A stretch of 64,000 nt of DNA from Anadara kagoshimensis (GCA_021292105.1 CM037861.1:62029566-62093565), one strand, 5' to 3'; positions 37,296-64,000 are shown, numbered from the stretch's first letter. The notes: a model not told the origin generated them from the letters alone. Numbers and translations are program-made.

Positions 37296-40200
37296 TTTAT
37301 TAAATTCTGCTGAGAAATAATGTTGCTAGAGAGCTGACAGAAATACCCGTATTTCACTCAAATAAACAAAGAACAATAATTATCTCAAATCGGGTTCGCC
37401 AGTTACAAAACCCACAGAAAACCCCTTTTGTCAGGTGTTGAGAAATAAAGTTGTTTTTAGTGTTTTCATTTGTTTTTGTCATACTCATAGTTCGCAGTCA
37501 TGCACATCGCCTTATATGCCTTTTTCAAAAAAAAAAAAAAAAATGGGCGTATTATGATATGACCATGTCTGTCAGTCTGTCTGGACACGTTTATATTCCG
37601 GACACAACAAAATTATCTAATGGATCATTTTAAAATCAAAGGGGTCTCATGCAAGTTCAAATTTGGCTGCACGTCCAGTTTCCTTGAATTTATGCCCTTT
37701 GGGTAAAAAAGGGTTTGGTGTTGTTGTTCCACCTTATATTTCCCTCCCTTCACAGGAAATATTTCCCCGTTTGTTACGATTGTGACTGTTGTCAAACTTC
37801 CTTGAACAATAAATTGATAAATGGCAATCTATTAATAATATTTTTTTTCTTTCAACAAAAAATTAATTATTAAAAACTAAATATGGTCTATATGTTTTTA
37901 CCGTTCATGCTTTAGTGCAAGTTCAAAGACCGATTTGCTATTTTAAATTTTCAATATATTTTGGAAGGCCAAATCAACGTTTAGTAAAAATTATTTTTAA
38001 AATTATCCAACATAAGTATTTTTTGAATTTTAAAGAACAATAAGATTTTATGAATTTCATTTGTCAAAATAACTTTCGAATTCATGCTTCATCCAAAATG
38101 AATGATTAGAAATCTAATGACAATTTCTGAAAACTTTAAAAAGGATTTAAACTTTCTTTCTTCTCGAAATCACTTCCATGCTTCACATAAAAAGAAACCA
38201 AACCAAAATCTATTTAAAAGCAAACCTTTAAAACCAATAATAATAATAATATGACCTTCATATTTTCTGTTACGACTAGGTCAAGTAAGTTTATTTGAGT
38301 TTGATTTTATATGAATTTTACGTTGCAATTAACAGTTACAAACACATTAACTTTAACAGCTTATGCTTCAGTTCAAGAAACAAAAATGCTTTCAAAATAA
38401 ACCTATTATATAAACATTTTATTCTTCAAGTTCAAGGATCTAAAAACATAAAGTCCCGTGATCCCGTTGTAATTCATAGGCACGTTAGTTATGTGACCTG
38501 TAATTCAGAAATCATAAAAAATCGCCATACGCATACAACGTTATCTACTGACCGGGTGATTATTAAGGATTAGCCAGGTTACGGATGCTTATCTTGTAAA
38601 ATTATCCTCTTAAATAAAATCCTCTTTGCAACAGAAATGGTCATCTGTAAAGAATTACATATAAGATAACATCATAAGACACACATGCTTGGATTCTCAC
38701 AAACTAAATATTCTAGAATTAGAAAATCTAACTTATATAATATATAAATAAATGGAACGGGCTACAGTTTCGCAATCCCCTTTACTAAGTTTTCCTCCGA
38801 GGAGACTGGTTAAAGTAACGGGATCCTCTGTATATATTGTAAATGATTTTTGTACAATCATGTATTTTCAGAAATACAAATATTGTTTAAACTAATATTT
38901 TCTTAAATCTGGTTCTAAAATATTGATATTTTTATCACACTCGTTTATTTAAGGTGTCATTTTATAGGTAACTTCAAGCCTCAACCAACCAGATCTATAT
39001 CACTATTTTCAAAAAATGTTAACTTGCTGGTCCAAAAATATTGCAAAAATTTGATACATTTTAAGTTACGGAAAATCCTAGTAACGAAAATTATTGTGAA
39101 ACAGAGACACGTGTCAAATGAAATGAAACATTGATATTGATAGATCGATGATAGACAAGTAAATTGATCAAATTAACATCGGCGAGCATGTATTCAACAC
39201 TACTTTTACAGAAATGGTATCATACACATGATAAAAGTATGAATGTTTTCCTATATTTCAAAATTATTGAAACCTTACGTTAAATTTGATCGCCACGTGT
39301 TTCCAAACGTTTTCCATATGGTGCCTTAACACAGTTTTACGATATTGTCAAAAGGCTCTGTGGGTATCTGGAAAGGATCTTGGTATGAGCAATCTTGGTT
39401 CACGGATTGATAAAAATATTCCACATTAAGTTGTACACTGATATTATTAATCTTTTAATTTTCTGAACAAAAATTAAAACAATTATAATGTGACAATTGT
39501 ATATTTTAAATTTTGACAATATATTGTATGACGTTGACACTTTTATTGATATGTAGATACCTTTAGCTACTAGTCTTGCAATGAGAACTTTCAAAATAGA
39601 GCGAAAATCAAGTTCTGTGCTCAGGCATAATGACAGTATATTTATAGAACGGCAAAACCTGGTTAATGTCATGAATTAATGCTACGTGTTATTTATATAT
39701 AACGACACTGTCCTTTCTTCAGTTCAACATATTTGGATTTAAAAAATAATTATGACCGTCTGATTTATTGGAGATGTTCATTTACTTAGTAACTTTAAAA
39801 TCTTCAACCCATAAAAATGTATTCTGAAGTAGGCAACTAAATTTCTCACCATAACATCAAGTCGAGGTCATCTTCAAAAGTATGTAAGAGTCGGCGAACA
39901 CCGTTTACCGTTTAGTAAGAAAAATGGACAGCGGTATGTATGATATAAAAATCATAACTAGGATCTAGTTTATCTGGAAAACGCTATAAATCAAAGAAAC
40001 CGACTGGGAATATAGTTCTAAGAGGCAATTTCAGCTTCATACATTTTAGTAAATCTTTAAACACATTTGGTAAAAGCACTTAAAAGCGGCAACATATAAT
40101 AGCGTTTTTTTGTTTACTTAAGGAAAACAAACCGGTTCTGTGGAACTTCGGATGTTGTAATTTTTCTGGTTTCATATTTATTTGAGGTATTTAAATTCTT

Positions 40201-40895
40201 AGATTTATTTATACGAGTTTTTCTCGATATTTAAATATCGATATACGATATTTCTCTGTATATCGAATAAACACGTCACTAAAAGGGTCATATGAATTCA
40301 CAATGATCTATTCGTTCAGCTAGTTAGAACATATATAGCAAGTCCAAATTCAAAGACAGTCAAAATATCGACACAAACTTCTTTTCAGTCTTCAAAACTT
40401 ATTATGTGACATATTCAGAAATACATCTTTAAATACGTTCAATGAAAATGTCTATGGTGTAGATAGTTACATGTATTGCTTTAAGATTTATAAGCTAGAT
40501 GTAAATTATGTTCTGATTGAAAGGAAACAGAAATCTTGCTAACGCAGATCTATGTCCAATACCGGAAAACTAATTTCAAAGGCCAATACTAAACTAGTCG
40601 AAGTTAAAGTTGACAAGGTCAATTTTATAACAAGTCAACTTTATGAGAATACACACCAAATTTGAATCTAATATTTCAACAAATAAAGGCAAAAGTCCGG
40701 AAAACCGTTTGATGAAAGACAGGCGGACCATTATACATCATGTTATAATTATGCATGTCCAATACCCGTACACAGTCGGGCGTTTAGAATCAGCGGTCTT
40801 TATATTGTTTTCTTGACTTGTTTTATTTCTTTATTCGTTGTGTTTTTTTTGTTCTTGGTTGCAAAAACCTATTCAAATTCATTTTACACGTGTTT
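37296..40895. other. Long AT-rich stretch without recognised gene
   Basis: The open frames here (for example 38295-38573 + and 39400-39672 -) have no signatures, no splice context and AT-driven composition. A (CA)n-free region with one A-run near 37529. I see no RNA gene or transposon ends that I could defend. Confidence 0.5.
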
Positions 40896-40900
40896 TTATT

Positions 40901-41160
40901 ATAATTGTAACAGCGGACTTTTCGTCAATTTTAGACAATTCAATTACTTTACACTTTTCATCTATATTGACATTTTTACTGAGAACTTTCCAGGTGTTTT
41001 TACTTTACCTTTTATGATATATTGTCATATATCATTTTTGAATGTATTTTATGATTAAATTAAAAAAAATGGTATATGACAGTAAAAATGTCAATATAGA
41101 TGAAAAATGTAAAGTAATTGGAATGTCTAAAATTGACGAAAAGTCCGCTGTTACATAATT
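40901..41160. repeat. Long palindrome enclosing a miniature MITE
   Basis: Arms of about 80 bp (40901-40982 and 41079-41160) are near-perfect complements, for example AACAGCGGACTTTTCGTCAA and its complement. The loop contains a separate ~59-bp inverted-repeat element (41023-41081), so one hairpin element seems to sit inside another. Confidence 0.88.
41023..41081 (+). mobile_element. Miniature inverted-repeat element, copy A (~59 bp)
   Basis: Ends TGTCATATATCATTTTT and AAATGGTATATGACA are inverted repeats around the centre GAATGTATTTTATGATTAAA. The same unit recurs at 43087-43169 (+) and 43536-43595 (-). Confidence 0.8.
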
Positions 41161-41421
41161 ACGATTGAGACTGACTATTTTTGATCCACGATGTTTTGAC
41201 GTTTGTTTTAACTGTTTGTAGACTAAAGTAACATTTTACGTCATCAATCTAGATGTAGCAATTTTGATAACTGGTTTGTCACATGCGCATTTCTGTTTTA
41301 TTGGAATTTTGGTCTTTTTTATTTTTATTGTGGTAGTCATTGAAAACTGTAAAATTATATGTGTTTTTGTTTGATTAAATATTGATATATTTACGTACCA
41401 AAAATGTCATATTATATAAAT

Positions 41422-41552
41422 CAAACACAAACATACCAGATCATGTTCTGATCTCAATCCCAAATGCAAAGTAAAAACTATGAACACTGGCAAATTAAGT
41501 TAAACACGTGAACTTTCACCAGGGAAGAGACTTTCAAGTGATGAGGCCAGGT
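41422..41552 (-). mobile_element. Penelope-like 3' tail fragment
   Basis: Complement of the tail: AATCAAACACAAACATACCA, AATCCCAAATGCAAAGTA, GTTAAACACGTGAACTTTC, ACCAGGGAAGAG. Confidence 0.75.
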
Positions 41553-41810
41553 AAAATAAGAAATCTCTTTTTGCAGACTGAACTGAAATGAATTCAATGG
41601 TTTGAAGCTAGCGTCGATTACAGCCCAAACTTTTATAAAAAAATCGTCAGCCCACAATTAGCTGTTCTTTACACCTGCCCCTTTACACAGCTTCACTCAT
41701 ATTATTATTTTATTATTAATATTGAATTAAAAGAAATTCGAAATCGAATTGCAGGCTGATGGGGTTCGATAAATTGAGGCTCGAATTTATGGTTAACATC
41801 ACACTAGTAA

Positions 41811-41813
41811 AAA

Positions 41814-41884
<71 letters not shown>

Positions 41885-41885
41885 G
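41811..41885. repeat. Compound A / (TA)n / (GT)n microsatellite
   Basis: A run of 20 or more A, then (AT)n, then ATGTATGTGTGTGTGTGTG. Confidence 0.95.
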
Positions 41886-42447
41886 CAGCATACTAGTTTA
41901 TAATATGGTAATTTTCTTATCATTATTACATAACATCTGCAATATATGAAGCCAAGTGCAACTTACAACCGTGTTGAAAATTAAAATTGGGTTGCTGTTC
42001 TCAATACTGACCAGTCTGCTCCCATTTCACCCCATAGTATCATTAGAGCATTTACAAGCATAAATAAATTGTCTTATATTTTGGAGCGCCTGATCAGAAT
42101 TACAAATTTTGACCTAAGAGACCCTACCCACAGCCTTCGATATTTCAAAATAATCGTGTTTATTAATAATTCCTCCGTTGAACAGATACTGTTACGACCA
42201 GTTTACCACTTCGGGTCCAGAACATATAAACAAAGGTGTAAATGTTTATCAAACATGGCGTAACCCGGGTGCTTCATCGTCTTAACATTTTGTTAATCTG
42301 AGGATATCTATTTTACCCCTGTCTGTATGACACAAATATATATCGGTATTTTGTCGTAAGAAGCAGATAAGGCGTAATTTACCACCAGATTATCGGATAA
42401 AAACAGTCACCTTTATATGGTAACCGTGAAGTATAATCATGATAAAC
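41886..42447. other. Presumed upstream region of the SLC5 gene
   Basis: No clear TATA or initiator can be assigned. The 64-codon open frame at 42069-42263 has no recognised motif. Confidence 0.4.
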
Positions 42448-42529
42448 ACACTGCCTTTTTGCAAGGTAGCCAGCGTTTTTGTTTTTGCACACTGCCCTTT
42501 TTAAAGACAGTCAGTATTTTTGTTTTTAG
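42448..42529. repeat. 41-bp tandem duplication upstream of the start codon
   Basis: ACACTGCCTTTTTGCAAGG followed by TAGCCAGCGTTTTTGTTTTT (from 42448) is repeated diverged from 42489 as ACACTGCCCTTTTTAAAGAC and AGTCAGTATTTTTGTTTTT. It lies 30-110 bp upstream of the SLC5 ATG. Confidence 0.8.
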
Positions 42530-42559
42530 TCTGGATTCATAAAAATATTTCAGCGAAAA

Positions 42560-56894
<14,335 letters not shown>

Positions 56895-57545
56895 ATTCTG
56901 TTGCCCCATTTGCATGTAATGTGTTCATATAAACAATTATCAGGATCTGACCACATCTTTGAATACACATAGAAAACTAGTAATATAAGAAACACGTCTA
57001 ATTGGAATAACATCGGAAAAACTTGGCAAACTTGTTCAGTGACATAAATCAAGGTATAATATAGTCCTTTTTGTATTTCTTTAAATCCAGTGTCCTAGTT
57101 ATACTTTTAATTATCAATTTTAGAGTGTACAAATTTTAGCAGAAAATATAATTTTGGTAAATACACGTGAAGTTGAATTAACATCAATTTCATGAATCAT
57201 ATATGTGCTCTATGTTTGCATTTTATAAGTGGTAGAATAAAATTAGCGGTAATACATCATCGCGGACATTGATAAAATTAGTACACCGCTAACAATAATA
57301 CAATCACTAAACAATGTTCATGTGCCGTGTGTTGTTGTTTTTATTGCATTATATATTATGCATTAATTCAACAAAAGCATCACATGCAAAAAGTGACAAT
57401 TTCAAACTCAGGACGTTAAGAAGATTCTTGTATATAATGTATTCTGTAAATAATGTTTATATTGTAAAAAGGATTTCTTATACATGTATATGATGTTTTT
57501 TCAGCTTATGCTTATTTACAAATAAATACATGTATATTATATTGA
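56895..57545 (+). other. Presumed 3' UTR of the SLC5 gene
   Basis: AATAAA signals at 57236-57241 and 57521-57526 are candidate polyadenylation signals. The real end cannot be set from sequence alone. Confidence 0.5.
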
Positions 57546-58198
57546 TGTTTTAATTAGATGTTTTGTTTTAATCTATGGTTTGGGAATTAAGATTCCGTAA
57601 AGATCCCGTCTAGTTTTCTCTTAAACGATTGGAGGCGAGATTTTGGAGGATACACTGTATTATAAATAAAACCAAAAAGGCAGATGATATGCAAAAGTTA
57701 TACGATATTTCCCTAAACTGACAAATGCACCATTCACATTTCCGCTTTCATTTTAATTCCATCCATCATTTTGCTTATGTTTGGTATAATTTCCTTATCA
57801 TGCATACATGCATTTCCTTGACTAAACAGAAAGTAATTTTGGAATTCCAGCATAGATTTATACTGCTATTATCATGTATTTCCCTGACTAACTAAACAAA
57901 CAAAAAGTAATTATGGAATTCCAGAAAAAAATAATACTTTTATCCTCTGTCAACCGGATCTAACAGACAATACAAAGACATTTCACATCCAATGCGAATT
58001 TTCCTATGTATTTATTACACATGTTAAGTAGAGATCGTTAGTCACCTTTATTATATAGCTAACTTTGTGTCACGTACAACATGTATATGATGGATTTAAT
58101 TGTAATATTAACAAAAGGAAAATGTAAATGCAAAGGCATATATATTTATTTAACGAAAAGATCCGTTTCTGGAGAAAGTCCTCAGTTCCTTGAACTAC

Positions 58199-58200
<2 letters not shown>
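57546..58200. other. No recognised feature
   Basis: AT-rich. GACTAAACAGAAAGTAATTT and GACTAACTAAACAAACAAAA followed by GTAATTATGG (57820 and 57874) form a short diverged direct repeat. Confidence 0.5.

Positions 58201-58241
<41 letters not shown>
58201..58241. repeat. (TC)n microsatellite
   Basis: Uninterrupted TC run. Confidence 0.97.
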
Positions 58242-58246
<5 letters not shown>

Positions 58247-58650
58247 TGAACGTTTTGTAGGTTTAAACGTAAACTGGTGGCGTTACAAATTATATTTTTC
58301 ATTGTAATGCGTCGTTTTATATGACAGAGATGACATAACTTTTCATCTGCAAGTCATAAAAGCATGGAAAGTGTATTCTCACACCTGTGACATGGACATT
58401 CCTTGTTTTTACCCTTGTGGGATTTCCTTGTCTCACTATGGGGTTGAGAAGGTTACAAGCTTAGCCTGAATAAACAACTGTTATCTGAGACCCTAGAAGC
58501 TTTTAATAAATAAGGTGTGAAAAAAAGAATCAATCGCTACTGATCATATAAGACAGGGAAATCTCAACCCAAGGTCTTATACATTTGGTCCTGAACGAGG
58601 CTTGCCGAGTCTATAGGCTTTCTATTAATTAGTCTATAGCGCCTGGAATA

Positions 58651-58867
58651 TACAGTCCAACTTGCCTCAAAGGCCACCTGTATATAAGGGTCATCTGATT
58701 ATAAAGGTCACTTCTATACAAGGTCCATCTGCTTATAAAAGCCAGCAGAATTTTATCCCAATTGTTCTTTATCCATATTATTTGAACCTGTATATAAAGA
58801 CCACCTGCCCATAAAGGCCATTTATACTGGTTCCCTTGGGTGGCCTTTATAGACAGGTTTAACTGTA
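58651..58867. mobile_element. TACAGTC MITE, copy 2
   Basis: Termini TACAGTCCAACTTGCC and AGGTTTAACTGTA. Internal GGCCACCTGTATATAAGG-type repeats, five or so, are longer than in copy 1 (50551-50720). The minus open frame 58629-58898 with repeated KWPL/LYI motifs is an artefact of these repeats. Confidence 0.85.
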
Positions 58868-59089
58868 ATGAGGCAATGTACAAAGTTTGGTATTTCACTC
58901 ATATTATAATCTTTGGGAAGGAAACGGACAAGTTTTCTCAACTTTAAATGTCTCGGGCGGAATACGAACCCAAGGCGTTTAGATCACTTCACCCACGAAG
59001 TCTCCATTTTGTAAGAGATAAAATGTCTAGAAATGATACAAATACGCTTTTATAAAGATGTTTGTAAAAGAACCAATTGTGACAGTTTT

Positions 59090-59400
59090 CAAGTAGTCGC
59101 ATGAATATCGCAAGCCAAGGCTGATTCAAGACACTCGTAATGTTTTATTGCCGTCTTCACAAAATTGTTGATGAGTATGATGTCTCTGTATCCAAAATTA
59201 CCTTGGATATATTTCGTATATAGTTTCATTTCCCTTTCTTTCTCAATATTTTGATTGCACGCGTGGTGGGTGTAGACAAGAGGTGACTACCCCTTTCGGA
59301 ATACAGGGCGGAAGTTTGTGTTTAAATTACCATTCTATAAAGCTTTTTACTTTGCTTTTTAGATTGTAATTTAGACATGCACTGATATGTTTTCTTTGAT
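59090..59400 (+). mobile_element. Penelope-like 3' fragment
   Basis: ATTGCCGTCTTCACAAAATT through TATGATGTCTCTGTATCC, the CACGCGTGGTGGGTGTAG box, then TTAGACATGCACTGATATG. It is 5'-truncated. Confidence 0.75.
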
Positions 59401-59487
59401 GCAAGACAGAATCCCAAATCAAATCCTTATTGAAGCCATGTATCAAATATATTTCTATGCTTCCATATTGATATTGACCACTATTGT

Positions 59488-59640
59488 GTAATCAAAAGTG
59501 TGTGACAGAAACATGGAACTATGGGACGTCAAATATATCCAGAACAATCCTGGACACAGAGACATCAAACTTATCAACAATACTGTGATGGCGGCAATAA
59601 AACTCTTTGAGGGCCCTGATAGGCCTATAACATAACCAAC
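59488..59640 (-). mobile_element. Penelope-like fragment (minus)
   Basis: GTAATCAAAAGTGTGTGACA, GAAACATGGAACTATGGGAC, CAGAGACATCAAACTTATCA, ending GAGGGCCCTGATAGGCCTA. Both ends are truncated; it lacks the terminal tail. With the previous plus copy it forms another inverted pair. Confidence 0.8.
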
Positions 59641-59659
59641 TTTTGTTATATATATCGAG

Positions 59660-60030
59660 GCGGCCTGTTCAGAGATGGTGAGGGAAGCCGGTATGTAAGA
59701 CCTTCAACAATAGAACTTACAAACTTTCTTAGACTAGACTATTTTCCCAGTCAGATACGAACCTAGGCGGTGAGAGGCGATGTGATCAATAAGCGCGGGC
59801 TTAGACCACTCTGCCATCGTGACCCCGATTCAAAAGTACTTGTATTCAAACGATAAAACATATTTCGATTAACAGGACTTTTGCACATCCTGGAATTAAC
59901 GCAGGAAGGTTCGGTGACGAAGGCCATCTATCAATGATCAAGTATTAACCTCAACAATGCCGTCATATGTATGTAAACAAAAACAGTCGCACTCTCCCTC
60001 TTGTGTTTAATAACCTTTGATTTGCCACAA
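59660..60030 (-). mobile_element. tRNA-headed SINE-like unit, copy 1
   Basis: On the minus strand an A-box (GATGGCAGAGTGGTCTAAGC) and B-box (CCTAGGTTCGTATCTG) are seen at about 59755-59825. Flanking sequence (ACATCCTGGAATTAACG, TGTAAACAAAAACAGTCGC) recurs diverged at 60455-60620. Confidence 0.6.
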
Positions 60031-60224
60031 ATGGACTAGACTAAGATCTGTCCCTACAGCGATTTGAAGCTAGGCGGTGAGGGGCTCTGTGATCATTAAG
60101 TGAAGGTGCGCTAGACCACATGCCTCCACTAAATAAGAGGGCTTATTTGAAACTCAAATCTATTATATTTTCAAACAGCAAAAGAACTGAACATAGTGGA
60201 GCAATAGAGTAGTTTTGTTTTATA

Positions 60225-60650
60225 CTCAGTCACGATTCTTTCACTTATATCGTAAAAGTCAGCTCAGGGATGGTGGAGGAAACCAAAGGGCCCGGAGAAA
60301 ACCACTAACCTTCGACAAGCGAATCGAAAAAAAATCCCACACATGGGTTTGTCCTGATTCGAACCTAATCGATGAAAAGCACAGTGACTCGTAAGTGCCC
60401 GTTTAAGACATCCTGGCCAAGAGAGTCTTTACAGCAAAAGAGGGCTTGTTTAAGAGGTTAATTCATGCTTGTAAAAATATTTAGATCAACAGGATTTATT
60501 CACATCCTGAAATAATTCTACACAATATGCATTAGCGAAGCAGGGTTCGGTGTAGGAGGTCATCTATCTACCACAATGATGCTGTTACCTATACATGTAA
60601 ACAAAAACAGCCGCCCCTTCTTGCGGTTAATAATATGCCACTACCACAAT
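60225..60650 (-). mobile_element. tRNA-headed SINE-like unit, copy 2
   Basis: GGGATGGTGGAGGAAACCAA, then TTCGAACCTAATCGATG (B-box complement) near 60359, then CACATCCTGAAATAATTC and TGTAAACAAAAACAGCCGC match copy 1 about 580 bp upstream. A partial third head lies at 60060-60130. Confidence 0.55.
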
Positions 60651-61418
60651 ACCACTTCGTCCATGGTTCCGTAGGCAGCGACGAAAGAAATTTTAAAATC
60701 TTAGTGCTTTTGTATTAAATAATAATAAAAAACAGGTATTACTTATATTATTGTCTGTTTTTTCTGGATGGGGTTGGGTCAAATTGAACGAAAGTTCTTA
60801 ACAACGAGAATGTATTCGCATCATTGGTTTCAATTAAAAAAGAAATAAATTCGGTTGCTTTATCTAGGTTAATTCAAAAACAAGTTATGATCATCTTGAA
60901 CACAAGATTAATACAAATATAATGTTTCTACCATACGAAGTTTGGTGGTTATGGGGATACGGTTTTTATATCTAAGTACAAATTAAAAAAAAAAAAAATC
61001 TACGAAACTTGCAGACCTAGTTATCAAATAGAAGTTTGCATCGAGTCCATTGCTACGATTACAAACGTTATTGCATGCCGCCAACTTTGGCGAGAGCACG
61101 CAAAACCTTTCGTGTAAGAACGTGAGCACGCAATGTCAAAACGTGCTTCATGTCTACGGTACATTGCTCTACTTGGTGTGTGATTAATAGACAAAGGTCC
61201 ACAACGAAAAATAAATCACAATTTTGATATTGTAAGTTTTTAAAATAAAAATTATTTTTAACATTAAATTTTGGGATATTTTGTCAAGTTAAATATTGTA
61301 TAGGGGTTTTAAAAATATTTTAGGCTAATAATAAATCAGAAACCATTTCAGCAAGCCACGATTTTAAATTCTAATGTCCCACAGTTCTTGAAATTATAGA
61401 CTTATTGCTTATTCGTCG
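60651..61418. other. No recognised feature
   Basis: AT-rich intergenic DNA. A short A-run lies near 60988. Confidence 0.5.

Positions 61419-61490
<72 letters not shown>
61419..61490. repeat. (GTAA)n microsatellite
   Basis: About 17 perfect AAGT/GTAA tetranucleotide repeats. Confidence 0.98.
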
Positions 61491-61493
61491 TAA

Positions 61494-62970
61494 AGTATAT
61501 TATTTATTATAGTGACAGTTGCATATTGACAAAAAACATTATTACGAAAAAAAAAACATGTCTGAATGCACCCGATCCAGAGGACCTGTCAATCACTATG
61601 TACATATATTAATTATAACTATTTACATGAAAGTTTTGATTGACGGAGTTGTAATGCTGAGTATATATATCTGGCAGTTTGTCTTGTGAACGAAGTTACT
61701 AGATGTATAAACAGGTCTAAGTTTGGAGTATTTTGAGAAGAAATATTGCACTTAATCATACGATTTTGTCTCAAACCGGAATATAGCGAGCAACCTTATA
61801 AAAAATGAAATTCGTCTTCTACACAACCTATATTACAAACTGTACAATTTCTAACCATTATTCGTTGGTTGCAGGAAATACCTTTCGCTTGCCAGAGGTC
61901 GATGGTATTCTCCGCTTTTCCATTTTTTTAATTCCAGTATTCTAGTGCATTTTGTTTTTAGAACCGTTTGTGAGCTTGTTTATAATTTTTACAAGCAGAC
62001 GTGATAGTTTGAACATCTTCATCAATGTTGACAATAACATAATAAACACTTATTTGCATTTTACGTCACAAGGTAAAATAAAACAAATATGCGTGTCAAT
62101 TACAGACTTATTTTTTGATAATTATAACTATTCATGTTATAAACAATCAATTTTGACAATCTACATACATGTAGGCCGTTAGTAAATAATAGTTTGCGTA
62201 TATTGAGATGTGACAAGCTATTGCAAAATAGCAGAATATTTAAATGAATGATTGCTTGACGCAGTTCGGTGGTTTTTGTTCGGCTCTCATGTTTCCTCTG
62301 TCGACTTGAACAGACCGTCTCGAAAGAAGTGAAGGTTTTTTTTATTGTGGCGTAAAACACCATTACTTCACTCCACTCCAGCCCTTCGACTTACGAAGAT
62401 TAAAACACTTGTGTTGTAATATGATAAAACCTGCAAATTTTCAATGTTGGTTAAATGACGTTCCAATTTCACTATTGCCTTCTAGGCAGAGACGTTGCCA
62501 AATATACCATCATGATTGGCTCCAATTTATTTCCATTGCATCTATATATCTATTTATTTAAGATATTACTGAATATGTTTTAGTTAATTTAAAATCTGCA
62601 TCGCTTCTTATAATGATACTGAAAATATATTGTTTATCAAGTTTGCCACATATATTTTTTAATACCATTATTTTTTATTTTCGTTTTTGATATGTTTTAA
62701 CTTGCAATCGTAAATTAATTACATTTTTTTCACCTGTGGTTTGTAACCATAACATTACCTTTTTTAACCGTGTTTTATTGATGGGGACCCCAACAGTTGA
62801 ACTTAAAATTTGGTACAGGCCATGTACAAATCATACTCTGTATCTTTCAGTCTCGAGTTCATTCTCTGGACATTTATTACTTTGTAAAAATCTTAATCTG
62901 TCAGTGATTAAAATTACCTATATTGCAGACAATTTTTTAACTAACAACTATCATCATGCATGTTATACTA
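61494..62970. other. Intergenic, one SINE-tail remnant
   Basis: TTATTGTGGCGTAAAACACC followed by ATTACTTCACTCCACTCC (62344-62382) resembles the SINE tail. No gene recognised in the rest. Confidence 0.5.
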
Positions 62971-62977
62971 TTTTATA

Positions 62978-63166
62978 TACAGTACAACCCCGTTGAAAGT
63001 TGAAACTTCAGGTAACAAAACGAAATCCAAGCTTTGCCACCGTGCGGTCCAGATATAGATAAATAGTGGCAGAAAACTTACTGAGAGATAGGTAGCAGTT
63101 AACGAGTTACAGATTCGGAATTTATTCGTTAGCTGAGTGTTAAAGTTTTGACATGTCTGTACTGTA
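62978..63166. mobile_element. TACAGTAC-bounded MITE-like element
   Basis: TACAGTACAACCCCG at the left and GTCTGTACTGTA at the right are inverted ends. Internal AGCTGAGTGTTAAAGTTTTG resembles the right part of the 44651-44874 hairpin. Confidence 0.55.
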
Positions 63167-63899
63167 TGTATTTTCCGCGCCTCACCTGTAATATGTAAAT
63201 CATTTTCTGACATATACAACATGTTTAACCTAACGGAGCCTAGAAAACTAACGTTACCTTTTTGCGTCATTGTGGGAAATCTTAAATGAATATTAATAAA
63301 TTTTTACTAGGAAGTCTAGTTTTTAGGAGAGGTTCCTAGAAAACAGGATTCAAATGTGCTATAAAAGGGATACATTATCAACAATGTGTAATTATACCTT
63401 CTGCAGCAAGGGACTGATAGGTAAAAGATTATAATATTATATTATATTGATCTTGGTTAAAAATAATGATTATTTGAATTTAATACTTTTTAAAGACTTG
63501 TTAAAAATTCATTTTCAAAGTGATAAATACTATATTTAATTTAATGCTTGCATTTATACTATTTATTTTGGTTTATACTTTATTACTGTGAAATAATTAA
63601 TTTTCGTGGTGTTTAAATTGTCGTTGTTTTCGTGGGCACCCCATCCTTCAAATTTGTACGCCTACGAAATATTAAATACACATGAATTATAATCTTTTCT
63701 TAAAAATTAACTACGAATCACGAATCTATCACCTCATGAAACAGTTTTTATACACGAAAATTGGACCCCGCGAAAATTAATGATTTTACAGTAACCGTAT
63801 TATCAGAAGTCTAGTACTAGTATTAATGATTTTTTGTTTTGGGTAATAATGGTTCAGTATAAGATTTGCGGATGCAACACTGATACATTAGACTTTAAG
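63167..63899. other. No recognised feature
   Basis: AT-rich intergenic sequence. Confidence 0.45.
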
Positions 63900-63904
63900 A
63901 CTTT

Positions 63905-64000
63905 TATTAAGTTAGTTAAAGTCTGTCCCGAGCCATATGGCCCATCAGGCCGGAGCTTATCCCGGTTTCGGTGGCGTTAAGCGACTGAGAGTACAAGACT
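63905..64000. repeat. Edge of a GC-richer interspersed repeat (partial)
   Basis: The last ~95 bp (CCCGAGCCATATGGCCCATC, GGCCGGAGCTTATCCCGGTT) differ sharply in composition from the AT-rich neighbourhood. They look like a dispersed repeat cut by the window edge. The family is not identified. Confidence 0.35.

Noticed and set aside
58629..58898. 89-residue minus-strand frame with repeated motifs
   Set aside because: It lies within the TACAGTC MITE; its repeats are the MITE's internal repeats.
62968..63270. 100-residue minus-strand frame
   Set aside because: It covers a MITE-like element and flank and has no family signature.

Overview
The window is animal genomic DNA: AT-rich, one multi-exon gene with GT-AG introns, and dense eukaryotic repeats (Penelope-like retroelements, tRNA-derived SINEs, foldback and MITE-like palindromes, microsatellites). 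The repeat repertoire looks like a marine mollusc, probably a bivalve. That identification is inference from repeat style and from the transporter's similarity to animal SLC5 proteins, not a database match.

Layout. (1) 1-15570 is one tandem array of a 34-bp unit, open at the left edge, with multi-kilobase higher-order repeats in its right half. (2) 15.8-31.1 kb is a graveyard of 5'-truncated, frameshifted Penelope-like elements (PLEs) sharing a recurrent 3' tail. It is interrupted by a candidate 4.45-kb TIR-bounded element (18323-22773), palindromes and a three-unit ~75-bp tandem repeat. (3) 31144-36279 is a 5.1-kb foldback-type element with ~1.3-kb inverted arms built of ~360-bp subrepeats. 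It is inserted into a PLE copy whose two halves still flank it, with an apparent 3-bp GTT target duplication. (4) 36.9-42.5 kb holds a SINE with target-site duplication, palindromes and AT-rich DNA without recognisable genes. (5) 42560-56894 is the only intact-looking gene: 15 coding exons on the + strand encoding a 640-aa Na+-coupled solute symporter of the SLC5 family (SMCT SLC5A8/A12, SMVT SLC5A6 group). One intron uses a GC-AG donor, and the protein ends in a class I PDZ-ligand-like TRF. Its introns carry MITEs, SINEs, a LINE fragment, PLE tails and microsatellites. (6) 56.9-64.0 kb is the presumed 3' UTR and then intergenic DNA with more SINE, PLE and MITE remnants.

Apart from the SLC5 gene I see no second complete protein gene. 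Other open frames are short, lack family motifs, or lie inside repeats. The most noteworthy structures are the higher-order satellite, the nested foldback element, a miniature (~60 bp) inverted-repeat family in and just upstream of the SLC5 gene, and the GC-AG intron.
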